Made by a program: the position numbers and the translations under genes | The notes under the pieces: generated by a model | Database searches by the model: none | Seen by the model: the letters and a program-made list of their open reading frames with translations, nothing else | What the model was told of the DNA's origin: nothing | Part shown: piece by piece, positions 1 to 8,873 of the stretch | How positions within the stretch are numbered: the first letter of the stretch is position 1 | How the letters are laid out: each line of letters begins with the position of its first letter | NCBI GenBank assembly: GCA_003153055.1 | Contig: PMBV01000448.1 | Span: forward strand, 1-16,131 | Length of the DNA: 16,131 nucleotides | Direction: 5' to 3' | DNA from: Myxococcales bacterium | GTDB lineage: Bacteria > Myxococcota > Myxococcia > Myxococcales > Myxococcaceae

Positions 1-541
1 GCCAACGGGCGCCGAGCGGCGAGCACGCATTGAAGGTCGAGGGTGGGGCTACAGCCCAACCACCAAGGCCGTCTGGCCAGCGCCTCGCCCCGAGACCTCG
101 GTGAGCACAGGGGCAACGAGCCCGGCCCTGCACCACTCGACCGACCGGCCGAGGGGCTCGTGGTGCTCGCCGGTGCCACCCGCCTCGCTCGCAGCCCCCG
201 AAGCCCCAGGGCAGTGGGCGCAATCATCGAGACATAGCCGCAACTCACTCGAGAAGGCGCTCTCTCGAGGCCAGGTCCGTGGCTCGCGGGTATGCGACGA
301 GGGAATTGCGCCCGATTGCGTGAGCCGAGAGCCTCGCGGAGTTGCTGGCGACGCCGGGACGTCGCGACCGCGCCAGATTGCGCCGTCCTGGCACACATGA
401 GACTGGCCAAATTCTCGATGCCCAAATTGTTCGCCTGTTGGGCGAGGCCTCTTCCCTCGACGGTACCGCCATAGAGCGGAGTTTTGGTCGAGCCGGGAGG
501 TGGTGGACCCCAGGTCTCCTGGCCGCGTCACCCGCGTCCGC
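1..541. other. Stretch without a recognisable gene
   Basis: Several frames stay open here, as expected in GC-rich DNA, but none gives a protein I recognise and none has a convincing ribosome binding site. A frame open from the left edge ends at a TGA at 31-33 and could be the tail of a gene outside the window; this cannot be judged from 11 codons. Two small inverted repeats are visible: GCCCAA/TTGGGC at 420-425 and 438-443, and CCAGG-TCT-CCTGG at 510-522. The second lies about 20 nt beyond the stop codon of the minus-strand regulator gene, but has no T-run, so it is at best a weak terminator. The ATTGCG-containing phrases near 304, 314 and 376 are too short to call repeats. Confidence 0.5.
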
Positions 542-1936
<1,395 letters not shown>

Positions 1937-1958
1937 GACGGCCCCGCTCTGGTGCGCT

Positions 1959-2012
1959 TACCATGGTTCTGGCGCGGCGACCCTACCCGGGCCCGAGCGA
2001 AGACCCCATGGG
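1959..2012. promoter_or_regulatory. Pair of CCATGG-centred palindromes, possible activator sites
   Basis: ACCATGGT at 1959-1966 and CCCATGGG at 2005-2012 are 8-bp palindromes with the same 6-bp core and centres 46 bp apart. They lie in the divergent spacer, 45 to 110 bp upstream of the -24/-12-like site, a usual distance for enhancer sites bound by NtrC-type activators. The arms are short and the match could be chance, so the regulatory role is inference. Confidence 0.25.
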
Positions 2013-2056
2013 CCTAGAATGGTTGCTGTTTTCTTTGCCGCCGGGTCGCCCGGTGT

Positions 2057-2072
2057 GGGCACGGAAGCCGCA
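2057..2072 (+). promoter_or_regulatory. Candidate sigma-54 (-24/-12) promoter
   Basis: GGGCACGGAAGCCGCA resembles the sigma-54 consensus TGGCACG-N4-TTGCW. The GG and GC dinucleotides are exactly 10 nt apart and GGCACG matches fully, but the -12 element reads CCGCA instead of TTGCA and the first T is G. Transcription would start near 2084, giving an 82-nt leader before the ATG at 2166. The adjacent sigma-54 activator gene makes the site plausible; the mismatches keep it tentative. A CCGGG-TCG-CCCGG inverted repeat lies just upstream at 2041-2053. Confidence 0.35.
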
Positions 2073-2165
2073 ACGTCCACAGGCCAGACAACCTGAGGAG
2101 CAAGCATCACAGCACGTCGAATCGCCCCGCACACCATTCTCACTCGAAGTCCAAGGTATCCGCTT

Positions 2166-3623
2166 ATGACCTCCATGTCCCGTCTGTCCATCGTCTCACG
2201 AGTTCCCATCCTCGCTCCGCTTGTCCTGTTCATCCTCGCGGCCTGCGGTTCTCCGCCAATCCCATCAGGGAAGTCCCTCAACTCTTCGGTCGCGCTGTCG
2301 CTAGGCACCGCGGCTGGGTTCGCGGTCCTCGGGGGCTCGACGGTCACCTGCACCAACGCGTCGAGCGTCACCGGTGATGTCGGAGTCGCCCCGGGCACGG
2401 CGACCACGGGCTTCAACCCCGACTGCACCGTCTCGGGCACGATTCACGCTGGCGACGCCGTCGCCGTTCAAGCGCACGACGATCTCGCCGCCTCGTACGG
2501 GGCGCTGGGGGCCGTCGCCTGCGAGCACAACCTGACGGGGCAGGACCTCGGTGGCCTGACGTTGGCGCCAGGCGTCTACTGCTTCGACTCGTCGGTGGGC
2601 CTGACGGGCCAGCTGACGCTCGACGGAGCCGGTGACAGCAGCGCGGTGTGGATCTTCGAGATCGGCAGCACCGTCACGACCGCGGCCAACTCCTCCGTGG
2701 TGATGGCCGGCAGCGGTCAGCCTTGCAACGTCTTCTGGCGCGTCGGCAGCTCCGCCACCCTCGGGACCGGGACTGCGTTCCAGGGCAACCTCCTGGCTTC
2801 CGCGAGCATCACGCTCATGACCGCCAGCACCCTCACCGGTCGCGCGATGGCGGTCAACGCCGCCGTCACGATGGATCGCAACGACGTCTCGCTGGGCAGC
2901 TGCGCAGTGACGCCCGTCCAATCACCCGACGCAGGCGTTTCTCCGGTCGACGCGGGCTCACCTGCCAGCGCGCCTGACGCCGGTCTCCCGATCGCCTCGT
3001 TGGCGCCTTCACTGGGCGCGGCCACCCAGTTCGCGGTCCTCGGGACCTCCACGGTGACGTGTACCAACGCCTCGACGGTCAAAGGTGACGTCGGAGTCAG
3101 TCCTGGCACAGCCATCACGGGCTTCAACCCCGACTGCACGGTCGCGGGGACGATCCACGCCGGAGACGCCGTCGCCACTCAGGCGCACAGCGATCTCGCC
3201 CTCGGGTATGCCGCGCTCACCGCCGCCACCTGTGAGCACAACTTGACCGGCCAGGATCTCGGTGGCTTGACGCTGGCCCCAGGGGTCTACTGCTTCGACT
3301 CGTCGGTCGGCCTGACCGGCCAGCTGACGCTCGATGCCGCTGGAGCCGCCAACGCCGCCTGGATCTTCCAGATCGGCAGCACCATCACGGCCGCCGCTAA
3401 CTCGTCGGTCGTCATGGCCGGCGGTGGGCAGCCGTGCAACGTGTTCTGGAAGGTCGGCAGCTCAGCCACCATCGGGCAGGGGGCGGCCTTCCAGGGCAAC
3501 CTCATGGCCTCGGCGAGCATCACGCTGGTGAACGCCAGCACCCTGGTCGGTCGCGCTCTGGCCGTCAATGCCGCGGTGACCATGGATCACAACGACGTGA
3601 TCGTGGCGACCTGCGCTCCGTAG
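2166..3623 (+). CDS. Lipoprotein with two tandem DUF3494 (ice-binding-like) domains
   Basis: A 485-residue exported protein. Residues 1-27 form a lipoprotein signal with lipobox LAAC (C27) followed by glycine, which suggests outer-membrane or surface anchoring. Two copies of the DUF3494 ice-binding-like beta-solenoid domain follow, at about 45-246 and 282-483, joined by a P/S/A/D-rich linker. Family signs are GDVGV, GFNPDC, the HAGDAV helix, LTGQDLGGLTLAPGVY, and the closing runs FQGNL-ASASIT and GRA-AVNAAVTMD. Each copy has six cysteines at matching places, probably forming disulfides. Family members bind ice, but many DUF3494 proteins in non-polar bacteria appear to act as surface adhesins, so ice binding is not established here. 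The start is supported by AAGG nine nt upstream. The gene is monocistronic, ending at a strong hairpin. The divergent sigma-54 activator gene may regulate it. Confidence 0.88.
   Translation: MTSMSRLSIVSRVPILAPLVLFILAACGSPPIPSGKSLNSSVALSLGTAAGFAVLGGSTVTCTNASSVTGDVGVAPGTATTGFNPDCTVSGTIHAGDAVAVQAHDDLAASYGALGAVACEHNLTGQDLGGLTLAPGVYCFDSSVGLTGQLTLDGAGDSSAVWIFEIGSTVTTAANSSVVMAGSGQPCNVFWRVGSSATLGTGTAFQGNLLASASITLMTASTLTGRAMAVNAAVTMDRNDVSLGSCAVTPVQSPDAGVSPVDAGSPASAPDAGLPIASLAPSLGAATQFAVLGTSTVTCTNASTVKGDVGVSPGTAITGFNPDCTVAGTIHAGDAVATQAHSDLALGYAALTAATCEHNLTGQDLGGLTLAPGVYCFDSSVGLTGQLTLDAAGAANAAWIFQIGSTITAAANSSVVMAGGGQPCNVFWKVGSSATIGQGAAFQGNLMASASITLVNASTLVGRALAVNAAVTMDHNDVIVATCAP
2298..2903 (+). repeat. 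DUF3494 domain-encoding direct repeat, copy 1
   Basis: This 606-nt segment (202 codons) is the first of two copies within the lipoprotein gene. It aligns with 3009-3614 at an offset of exactly 711 nt from first to last codon without an insertion or deletion. Long stretches are identical in protein, such as LTGQDLGGLTLAPGVYCFD. The 105 nt between the copies encode the linker. Confidence 0.85.
3009..3614 (+). repeat. DUF3494 domain-encoding direct repeat, copy 2
   Basis: This is the second 606-nt copy, in register with the first at an offset of 711 nt. Differences from copy 1 are scattered substitutions, many at third positions, which fits a tandem duplication kept under protein-level selection. 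Confidence 0.85.
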
Positions 3624-3644
3624 GACACTCGCGGTCGTGAGCTC

Positions 3645-3677
3645 AGCCCGTGAGGCCACCCCGGTCTCGCGGGCTTT
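3645..3677 (+). terminator. Hairpin terminator after the DUF3494 lipoprotein gene
   Basis: AGCCCGTGAGGCC (3645-3657) pairs with GGTCTCGCGGGCT (3663-3675). The 13-bp stem includes two G-T wobbles and closes on a 5-nt loop (ACCCC). A short T-run (TTT, 3675-3677) follows. It begins 22 nt after the stop codon at 3623. The stem is strong, but the T-tract is short, as often seen in GC-rich genomes. Confidence 0.7.
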
Positions 3678-4191
3678 GAATCAATCGTCGAGTCGAAGCA
3701 CCCGAGTTCAAGGAGGGAAAGCCGGCCATGCGCTTACGAGGATGAAGTCAGTTTCGCATGAACTGAGCTCGACGCGACAGGCCCGTCTGGATCGATCGGC
3801 ACCCTGAAAGGAGCAGCATGCTTCAACACCTCGCCGCCTCGACCAATCTGAGATCGCTCTGTGAATCGCGCGAATGAATCAGCGCCCCACCTGGAGCAGC
3901 TGGGCCCAGGGGACGCGGAACTTGGCGGCATGAGAGAGGTGTTGGTGGCCTCTCGTACCGGCCGCGTGGAGCATTGACGTTTGCGACGTCGCGACACTCC
4001 AAGAGTGCTCAATCATTGCCGGCGCCAACTCCTTCTTTCATGAATTGAGGATTCTCGAGTTCTGGGAGTCCGCCTCAGCCTTGCCATGCGCTCGGGCCAT
4101 CTCCCGGTCGTGCTCGCTTGAAGAGGCCTTGCTCGCGTCGACGGTCGGAGGGGCTTCCATAATTGATGAAATATTCTGCTCTTGACGCGAT
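3678..4191. other. Intergenic stretch before the EGF-array gene
   Basis: No protein-sized gene is recognisable. The stretch is less G/C-biased than its left neighbour. It holds a strong ribosome binding site and a chain of very short ORFs (3710-3977), a 10-bp palindrome GCGACGTCGC (3983-3992), a small hairpin CACTC-CAA-GAGTG (3995-4007), and an A/T-rich patch at 4158-4176 just before the EGF-array gene. That patch (ATAATT, ATATTC) could hold a -10 element, but I see no matching -35. The EGF-array ATG has no visible ribosome binding site. Confidence 0.5.
3710..3977 (+). other. Chain of five overlapping mini-ORFs behind a strong ribosome binding site
   Basis: AAGGAGGG at 3710-3717 lies 10 nt before an ATG. 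The mini-ORFs are 3728-3745 (5 aa, MRLRG), 3742-3807 (21 aa, MKSVSHELSS...), 3818-3877 (19 aa, MLQHLAAST...), 3874-3933 (19 aa, MNQRPTWSSW...) and 3930-3977 (15 aa, MREVLVASR...). Three of the four junctions are ATGA stop/start overlaps. The remaining junction has its own AAAGGAG ribosome binding site five nt before the ATG at 3818. None of the peptides is recognisable. Possible readings are a translated leader, a remnant of a frameshifted gene, or chance. It is recorded because the geometry is what translational coupling looks like. Confidence 0.25.
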
Positions 4192-7100
4192 ATGACCGGC
4201 CGGAGTAGGCGCCTCGCCGTGCAGTCGCTTCGCTCGAGTTCATTGTCTGGTGCTCTTCCGCAGCTTCGGTCGAAAAGCACCTGGGCACTCTTCGTCGCAA
4301 TCTTCACGTCATTGGGATGCGGCGGGTCTGGAACCGGCGCTCCCGACCCGTGTTCTGCGGCCAATGGTGGCTGTGATCCACTCGTAACCTGCGCGCCAAG
4401 CGGCGCTGGGACGCGAGTTTGCGGTGCTTGCCCTGGGGGCTACACCGGCAATGGCGAAGCTGGCTGTCATGACATCGACGAATGCCTCACGGACAACGGC
4501 CATTGTGACCCCCTGACCGTCTGCTCCAACACGCCCGGCGGCAGAGCGTGCGGCCCTTGTCCAGTCGGCTACGACGGCGACGGTGTTTCGGGTTGCCATG
4601 GAACCGGTCCCTGTGCAAACAACAATGGCGGTTGCGACCCACGTACAATCTGTAAGGCATCGGGGGCGAACGTAGTCTGCGGAGCGTGTCCGGCTGGGTA
4701 TTCTGGCGACGGTTCGACCGGTTGCGTCGACATCGACGAGTGCGCGCGCGACAACGGCGGGTGCGATCCGCTATCGACCTGCACCAACACGCCGGGCGAC
4801 AGGACCTGCGGCGCGTGCCCGGCTGGCTACGTCGGCTCCGGGGCCACGGCCTGCACCGACATCGACGAGTGCCTCACCGCCAATGGCGGGTGCGATGCAC
4901 TGACGACCTGCGCGAATACGCCGGGCAGCAGGACCTGCAGCGCCTGCCCCGCCGGCTACGACGGCTCCGGCACCACGGGCTGCGCCGACATCGACGAGTG
5001 CCTCATCGCCAATGGTGGGTGCGATCCAGTGTCGACCTGCACCAACACGCCCGGCGGCAGGACCTGCGGCGCCTGTCCCGCTGGCTACGACGGCACCGGG
5101 ACCACGGGGTGCACCGACATCAACGAGTGCCTCACCGCCAATGGGGGCTGCGACCCACTGACGACGTGCATGAATACGCCGGGCAGCAGGACCTGCGGCG
5201 CTTGCCCGGCTGGTTACGCCGGCTCTGGGGCCACGAGCTGCACCGACATCGACGAGTGCCTCACCGCCAATGGCGGGTGCGATCCAGTATCGACCTGCAC
5301 CAACACGCCTGGCGGCAGGACCTGCGGCGCTTGCCCTGCTGGCTACGCCGGCACCGGGTCCACGGGCTGCATCGACATCGACGAATGTCTCACCGCCAAT
5401 GGCGGGTGCGACCCGCTGACGGCCTGTACGAATACGGCCGGCAGCAGGACCTGCGGCGCCTGCCCCGCGGGTTACTCCGGCACCGGGGTCACTGCCTGCA
5501 CGGACATCAACGAGTGCCTCACCGCCAACGGGGGCTGCGACCCACTGACGACCTGCACGAATACGCCGGGCAGCAGGACCTGTGGCGCTTGCCCGGCTGG
5601 CTATGCCGGTACCGGGGCCCCGGGCTGCACCGACATCGACGAGTGCCTCACCGCCAATGGCGGGTGCGATCCACTGACGGCCTGTACGAATACGGCCGGC
5701 AGCAGGACCTGCGGCGCGTGCCCTGCTGGCTACGTCGGCTCCGGGGCCACGGGCTGCACCGACATCGACGAGTGCCTCACCGCCCATGGCGGCTGCGACC
5801 CACTGGCGACCTGTACGAATACGCCTGGCAGCAGGACCTGCGGCGCCTGCCCTGCTGGCTACGCCGGCTCCGGGGCCACGAGCTGCACCGACATCGACGA
5901 GTGTCTCACCGCCAATGGAGGCTGCGACCAACTGACGACCTGCACGAATACGGCCGGCAGCAGGACCTGCAGCGCCTGCCCCGCTGGCTACGCCGGCACC
6001 GGGGCCACGGGCTGCACGGACATCAACGAGTGCCTCACCGCCAATGGCGGCTGCGATCCTCTGTCGACCTGCACGAACACGCCCGGCAGCAGGACCTGCG
6101 GCGCCTGCCCTGCTGGCTACTCTGGCTCCGGGGCGACGAGCTGCACCGACATCAACGAGTGCCTCACCGCCAACGGCGGTTGCGATCCACTGACGTCCTG
6201 CACGAATGCTCCCGGCAGCAGGATCTGTGGCGCCTGTCCTTCGGGCTATTCGGGTACCGGCGCCGATGGATGTAAGGACATCGACGAATGCCTGACGAAC
6301 AACGGAGGGTGTGGCAACACCTCGACGACGCGCTGCTTCAACCAGATAGGCGCGCCGCCCATCTGTTGTGTGGATGAGGACCACGATGGCTACGGCCAGT
6401 GCTCACTCATGCAGCCCGATTGCGACGACAAGAATGCGCAGCATTGGAGCGACTGCGGACGATGCACCGACGAGGATCATGACGGCTATGGTCAAGGCTG
6501 CGACCTCGGGGCCGACTGTGATGACGCGCGCAAGGCGGTGCACCCGAACGCGGTGGAGGTCCCGGGGGACGGCCTCGACAACGACTGCGACGGCGCCTCG
6601 GCGGACGATCTGATTTACGTTGCCAACCTCGCAGGCGGGAGTGCCCGAGCAGTTACATATTTGGGCACGCGCGTCGTGGCGGCGATCGGTTACACCGTGG
6701 CGTTCTTCGACAGTGACACGGTCAGTGCGGGGCCATCACAGACCTTCGTCTTCCCCGACGTCGTCAGCTCACTCGCAGTCTCGCAAAATATCCTGTACGC
6801 CGGCATCAACCAGGTAGGTTTTGCTCGCTTCGACGTGTCGAATCCAGCCGTCCCTGTGTTCCTCGATACCTTCCGCTATCTGCCAAACGGGTCGACTGAG
6901 CTGCCACGCTATCCGGCGATTTCGTTCTCAGGCGGTCTCGCGGCCGTGTGCGACGCGCTCCCCAGAATGGTCAACCTCGGTCTCTTCGATGCCCAAGCGG
7001 CCGGCTTGCACCGGCGTGGGAGCTGGGCAGGGTTTGGCACGTCGCTTTGGCCATCGCAGGATCACTGCGACGCGGCGATCTTACCGAACGCTCAGGTGGC

Positions 7101-8490
7101 CGTCGCCGCCACGCCTTCTGGAAGTGTCATCCTCAAATATGGCGAAGGCGGCCTCAACTATTCGACGTTCTCCACTTCGGAGTACCTGGTCTGGCCCATG
7201 ACCTCCGTAGGCGACACGCTGTACGCGCGGTACTACGATCGGTGGTACGGCTTCACTGGCATATACAGTGAGACGTATTCCGGTAATACGAGCTGGGGGG
7301 GGTCATACTGGAACGCCGACCAGGTCACGGGGACCATGAAGGCACAAGGCGGTCTTCTGTCCTTCAGCGCGAAGTCTGGCACAACGTCGTGCCTCAAGGC
7401 CATTGGAGTGCCGGTCGCGGGAGCTCCGAGCCCAAGCTGTGCGCCTCTGCCCGACCCGCTCGAGGACATGGACAGGTCGGGCAATCGCCTCCTGGTTGCT
7501 CATGCGCGAGGTCTCAATCGCTATCAGGTGAACGCCGCCCGTGTCTTCACCTCGGACGACGGCTACCCATCGATGGGTGGTATGAGCGACATGGTCGTGC
7601 AGCCTCCTTACGTCTATTTGGTCGATGCGAAGAGCGGCTTCGAGATTTGGCACCTTGATGAAATGACCGGAAGTGTCACCAGGCTTGGCCGCTTGGCCAG
7701 CGCGACGGGCGTGAGGCTCGCCGTGAGCGGAAATAGAGCGTATCTTGCCGCTCCCGCGTCTCCCTCCGGGTTGATGGTCATCGCGGTTGATGTGACGGTC
7801 CCGAGCGGACCCATCGAATTGGGAAGATATACTTCGGGTCCCGCAACGTGGTGGGACGTCTGGGGCGTCGAGCAGCGGAATGACTATGTTTACGTGCTTG
7901 GCCGCTACGGCCCTGTACAGGTCATCGATACTCGCAATCCGAAAGCGATGACGACCGCCGGAATATTCTATCCGGGAGTCTATGACCAGTCCATCGCCGT
8001 TTGGGGGGATCGGTTGGTCGTGGCTGGGAACGAATACCCGCCAAATCCCTATCTGAAACTCTGTGATCTCACTGCTTCCCCAACCTCGCCTCCGTGTTCC
8101 GATCGCATCGCATTGACGCGCGGACCCTCGGCCCTGACCATCTCTGGCGACTTGGCGATTGCCGTGGAGGGGGGGAGTGGAACCAGCATCATCGACCTGC
8201 CGACCCGGACAGTGATCTGGAGCGGCCCGAGCCCGGCAGGCACGGCCGTGACCGTTCGTGACGACACCGCATATGTGCTCGGCGGCAAGGGAGACGTCCA
8301 CATGGTCAGCCTCGTGAACCCGTATCAGCCTACGGTCGTGACCAAGGTCGGCGGTGGCCATCTGCCGGGCCGAGTGGGGAGCGCAGCCGTCAGGGCCACG
8401 CCTTCGTCGCTGCTCGTCCTCGATCCAGCGACGGGCGTTACAGTGTATCGCAGACCTTCCCCGGCGAGCACTCCACTGACGGGCCCTTGA
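4192..8490 (+). CDS. Large probable surface lipoprotein: EGF-like array, MopE motifs, propeller-like C-terminus
   Basis: A 1432-residue exported protein. A basic N-terminus and hydrophobic stretch (about 31-42) lead to C43 in the weak lipobox SLGC. Residues 50-695 hold 15 EGF-like units of about 43 residues, most starting DI(D/N)EC, and a sixteenth, incomplete unit starts at 696. D1, D/N3, E4 and an Asn two residues after the third Cys fit calcium ligands of cbEGF modules. Two MopE/thrombospondin-type-3-like motifs follow: DEDHDGYG at 728 and again at 760, the second leading into GADCDD and NDCDG. Residues 807-1425 resemble a beta-propeller with LVIVD-like phrases (DVSNPAVP, DTRNPKAM, SLVNPYQP). 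An extracellular calcium-dependent adhesive or structural role is inferred. The ATG at 4192 is the first possible start, since an in-frame TGA lies at 4183-4185. No ribosome binding site is seen. Base composition outside the array is less GC-rich than in neighbouring genes. Confidence 0.85.
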   Translation: MTGRSRRLAVQSLRSSSLSGALPQLRSKSTWALFVAIFTSLGCGGSGTGAPDPCSAANGGCDPLVTCAPSGAGTRVCGACPGGYTGNGEAGCHDIDECLTDNGHCDPLTVCSNTPGGRACGPCPVGYDGDGVSGCHGTGPCANNNGGCDPRTICKASGANVVCGACPAGYSGDGSTGCVDIDECARDNGGCDPLSTCTNTPGDRTCGACPAGYVGSGATACTDIDECLTANGGCDALTTCANTPGSRTCSACPAGYDGSGTTGCADIDECLIANGGCDPVSTCTNTPGGRTCGACPAGYDGTGTTGCTDINECLTANGGCDPLTTCMNTPGSRTCGACPAGYAGSGATSCTDIDECLTANGGCDPVSTCTNTPGGRTCGACPAGYAGTGSTGCIDIDECLTANGGCDPLTACTNTAGSRTCGACPAGYSGTGVTACTDINECLTANGGCDPLTTCTNTPGSRTCGACPAGYAGTGAPGCTDIDECLTANGGCDPLTACTNTAGSRTCGACPAGYVGSGATGCTDIDECLTAHGGCDPLATCTNTPGSRTCGACPAGYAGSGATSCTDIDECLTANGGCDQLTTCTNTAGSRTCSACPAGYAGTGATGCTDINECLTANGGCDPLSTCTNTPGSRTCGACPAGYSGSGATSCTDINECLTANGGCDPLTSCTNAPGSRICGACPSGYSGTGADGCKDIDECLTNNGGCGNTSTTRCFNQIGAPPICCVDEDHDGYGQCSLMQPDCDDKNAQHWSDCGRCTDEDHDGYGQGCDLGADCDDARKAVHPNAVEVPGDGLDNDCDGASADDLIYVANLAGGSARAVTYLGTRVVAAIGYTVAFFDSDTVSAGPSQTFVFPDVVSSLAVSQNILYAGINQVGFARFDVSNPAVPVFLDTFRYLPNGSTELPRYPAISFSGGLAAVCDALPRMVNLGLFDAQAAGLHRRGSWAGFGTSLWPSQDHCDAAILPNAQVAVAATPSGSVILKYGEGGLNYSTFSTSEYLVWPMTSVGDTLYARYYDRWYGFTGIYSETYSGNTSWGGSYWNADQVTGTMKAQGGLLSFSAKSGTTSCLKAIGVPVAGAPSPSCAPLPDPLEDMDRSGNRLLVAHARGLNRYQVNAARVFTSDDGYPSMGGMSDMVVQPPYVYLVDAKSGFEIWHLDEMTGSVTRLGRLASATGVRLAVSGNRAYLAAPASPSGLMVIAVDVTVPSGPIELGRYTSGPATWWDVWGVEQRNDYVYVLGRYGPVQVIDTRNPKAMTTAGIFYPGVYDQSIAVWGDRLVVAGNEYPPNPYLKLCDLTASPTSPPCSDRIALTRGPSALTISGDLAIAVEGGSGTSIIDLPTRTVIWSGPSPAGTAVTVRDDTAYVLGGKGDVHMVSLVNPYQPTVVTKVGGGHLPGRVGSAAVRATPSSLLVLDPATGVTVYRRPSPASTPLTGP
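4339..6276 (+). repeat. Tandem array of EGF-like units, 129-bp period
   Basis: Fifteen complete units. The first is 132 bp (44 residues); the rest are 129 bp (43 residues), with later starts at 4471, 4729, 6148 and, for the partial sixteenth, 6277. The cysteine spacing in the core units is C-x6-C-x5-C-x8-C-x2-C-x11-C. Units 1-3 are divergent in DNA and protein. Units 4-15 are nearly uniform, with variants that recur in separated units: DPVSTC in units 6 and 8, and TACTNTAGSR in units 9 and 11. This indicates spread by unequal crossing-over or gene conversion. Because units lack stops in other frames, long spurious ORFs appear on both strands. Confidence 0.93.
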
Positions 8491-8513
8491 GGGCCGAGGT
8501 CGCGCGCCCACCA

Positions 8514-8873
8514 TCAGAGGAGCGAGGCGAGCACCTCCACCTGGAGTCTCAGCGTGCGGGCCTCCTCGTCCCGGCCGAGGCTCGCGTAGGTGACCGCCGC
8601 GTCCCGTCGCTCCTGCAACTCGCGCTGGACGATGGCGCGCACCGCTTCAGGGCTCAACACTCGTCGCGGGACCTCACCAGCTCCGAGACCCGCGACACCT
8701 CCGGCGATGACCCCCGCCTGCACGGAAGGCGCCGCGCTCACGTCGGCCGCCTCGGCATTGTCGATGGCCGCCAGCGTCTCGCGAAGGACAGCCACCTCGT
8801 GACGTCGCCGGGCCCGAAGTGCCTCTCCCAGCGCCGCGCGCAGATGGCTCTTCCATTCGCCAGCGGTTCTCAT
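8514..8873 (-). CDS. Short YqeY-like protein (GatB/YqeY family)
   Basis: A 119-residue cytoplasmic protein. The N-terminal half (SHLRAALGEALRAR...VAVLRETLAAIDNAEA) and the second half (LSPEAVRAIVQRELQERRDA...YASLGRDEEA) match the helical YqeY pattern, including the N-E pair and the E-RRDA and GR-EEA signatures. Family members resemble the tRNA-binding tail of the GatB amidotransferase subunit; their role in free form is not settled. The usual length is about 150 residues. This copy ends right after EVLASLL, so it lacks the C-terminal helical domain that follows the YLP region, as in short forms I recall from actinobacteria. The ATG at 8873 is chosen over one 30 nt upstream because GGGAG lies at a proper distance before it. 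The gene converges on the EGF-array gene with 23 nt between stops. Confidence 0.75.
   Translation of the reverse strand: MRTAGEWKSHLRAALGEALRARRRHEVAVLRETLAAIDNAEAADVSAAPSVQAGVIAGGVAGLGAGEVPRRVLSPEAVRAIVQRELQERRDAAVTYASLGRDEEARTLRLQVEVLASLL

Noticed and set aside
49..531. 160-codon minus-strand ORF at the left end
   Set aside because: No ribosome binding site, no recognisable domain and a mixed composition. I could not support it as a gene.
4686..6384. Long ORFs in another plus frame (529 codons) and on the minus strand (537 codons) over the EGF array
   Set aside because: They arise because the 129-bp unit lacks stops in these frames. The products are repetitive R- and A/G-rich sequence, whereas the chosen frame has conserved cysteines and calcium-ligand residues.
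8482..8495. Small GGCCC-TTGA-GGGCC-type inverted repeat between the convergent EGF-array and yqeY-like genes
   Set aside because: The stem is only 5-6 bp and overlaps the stop codon, with no T-run on either strand. It is too weak to call a terminator.
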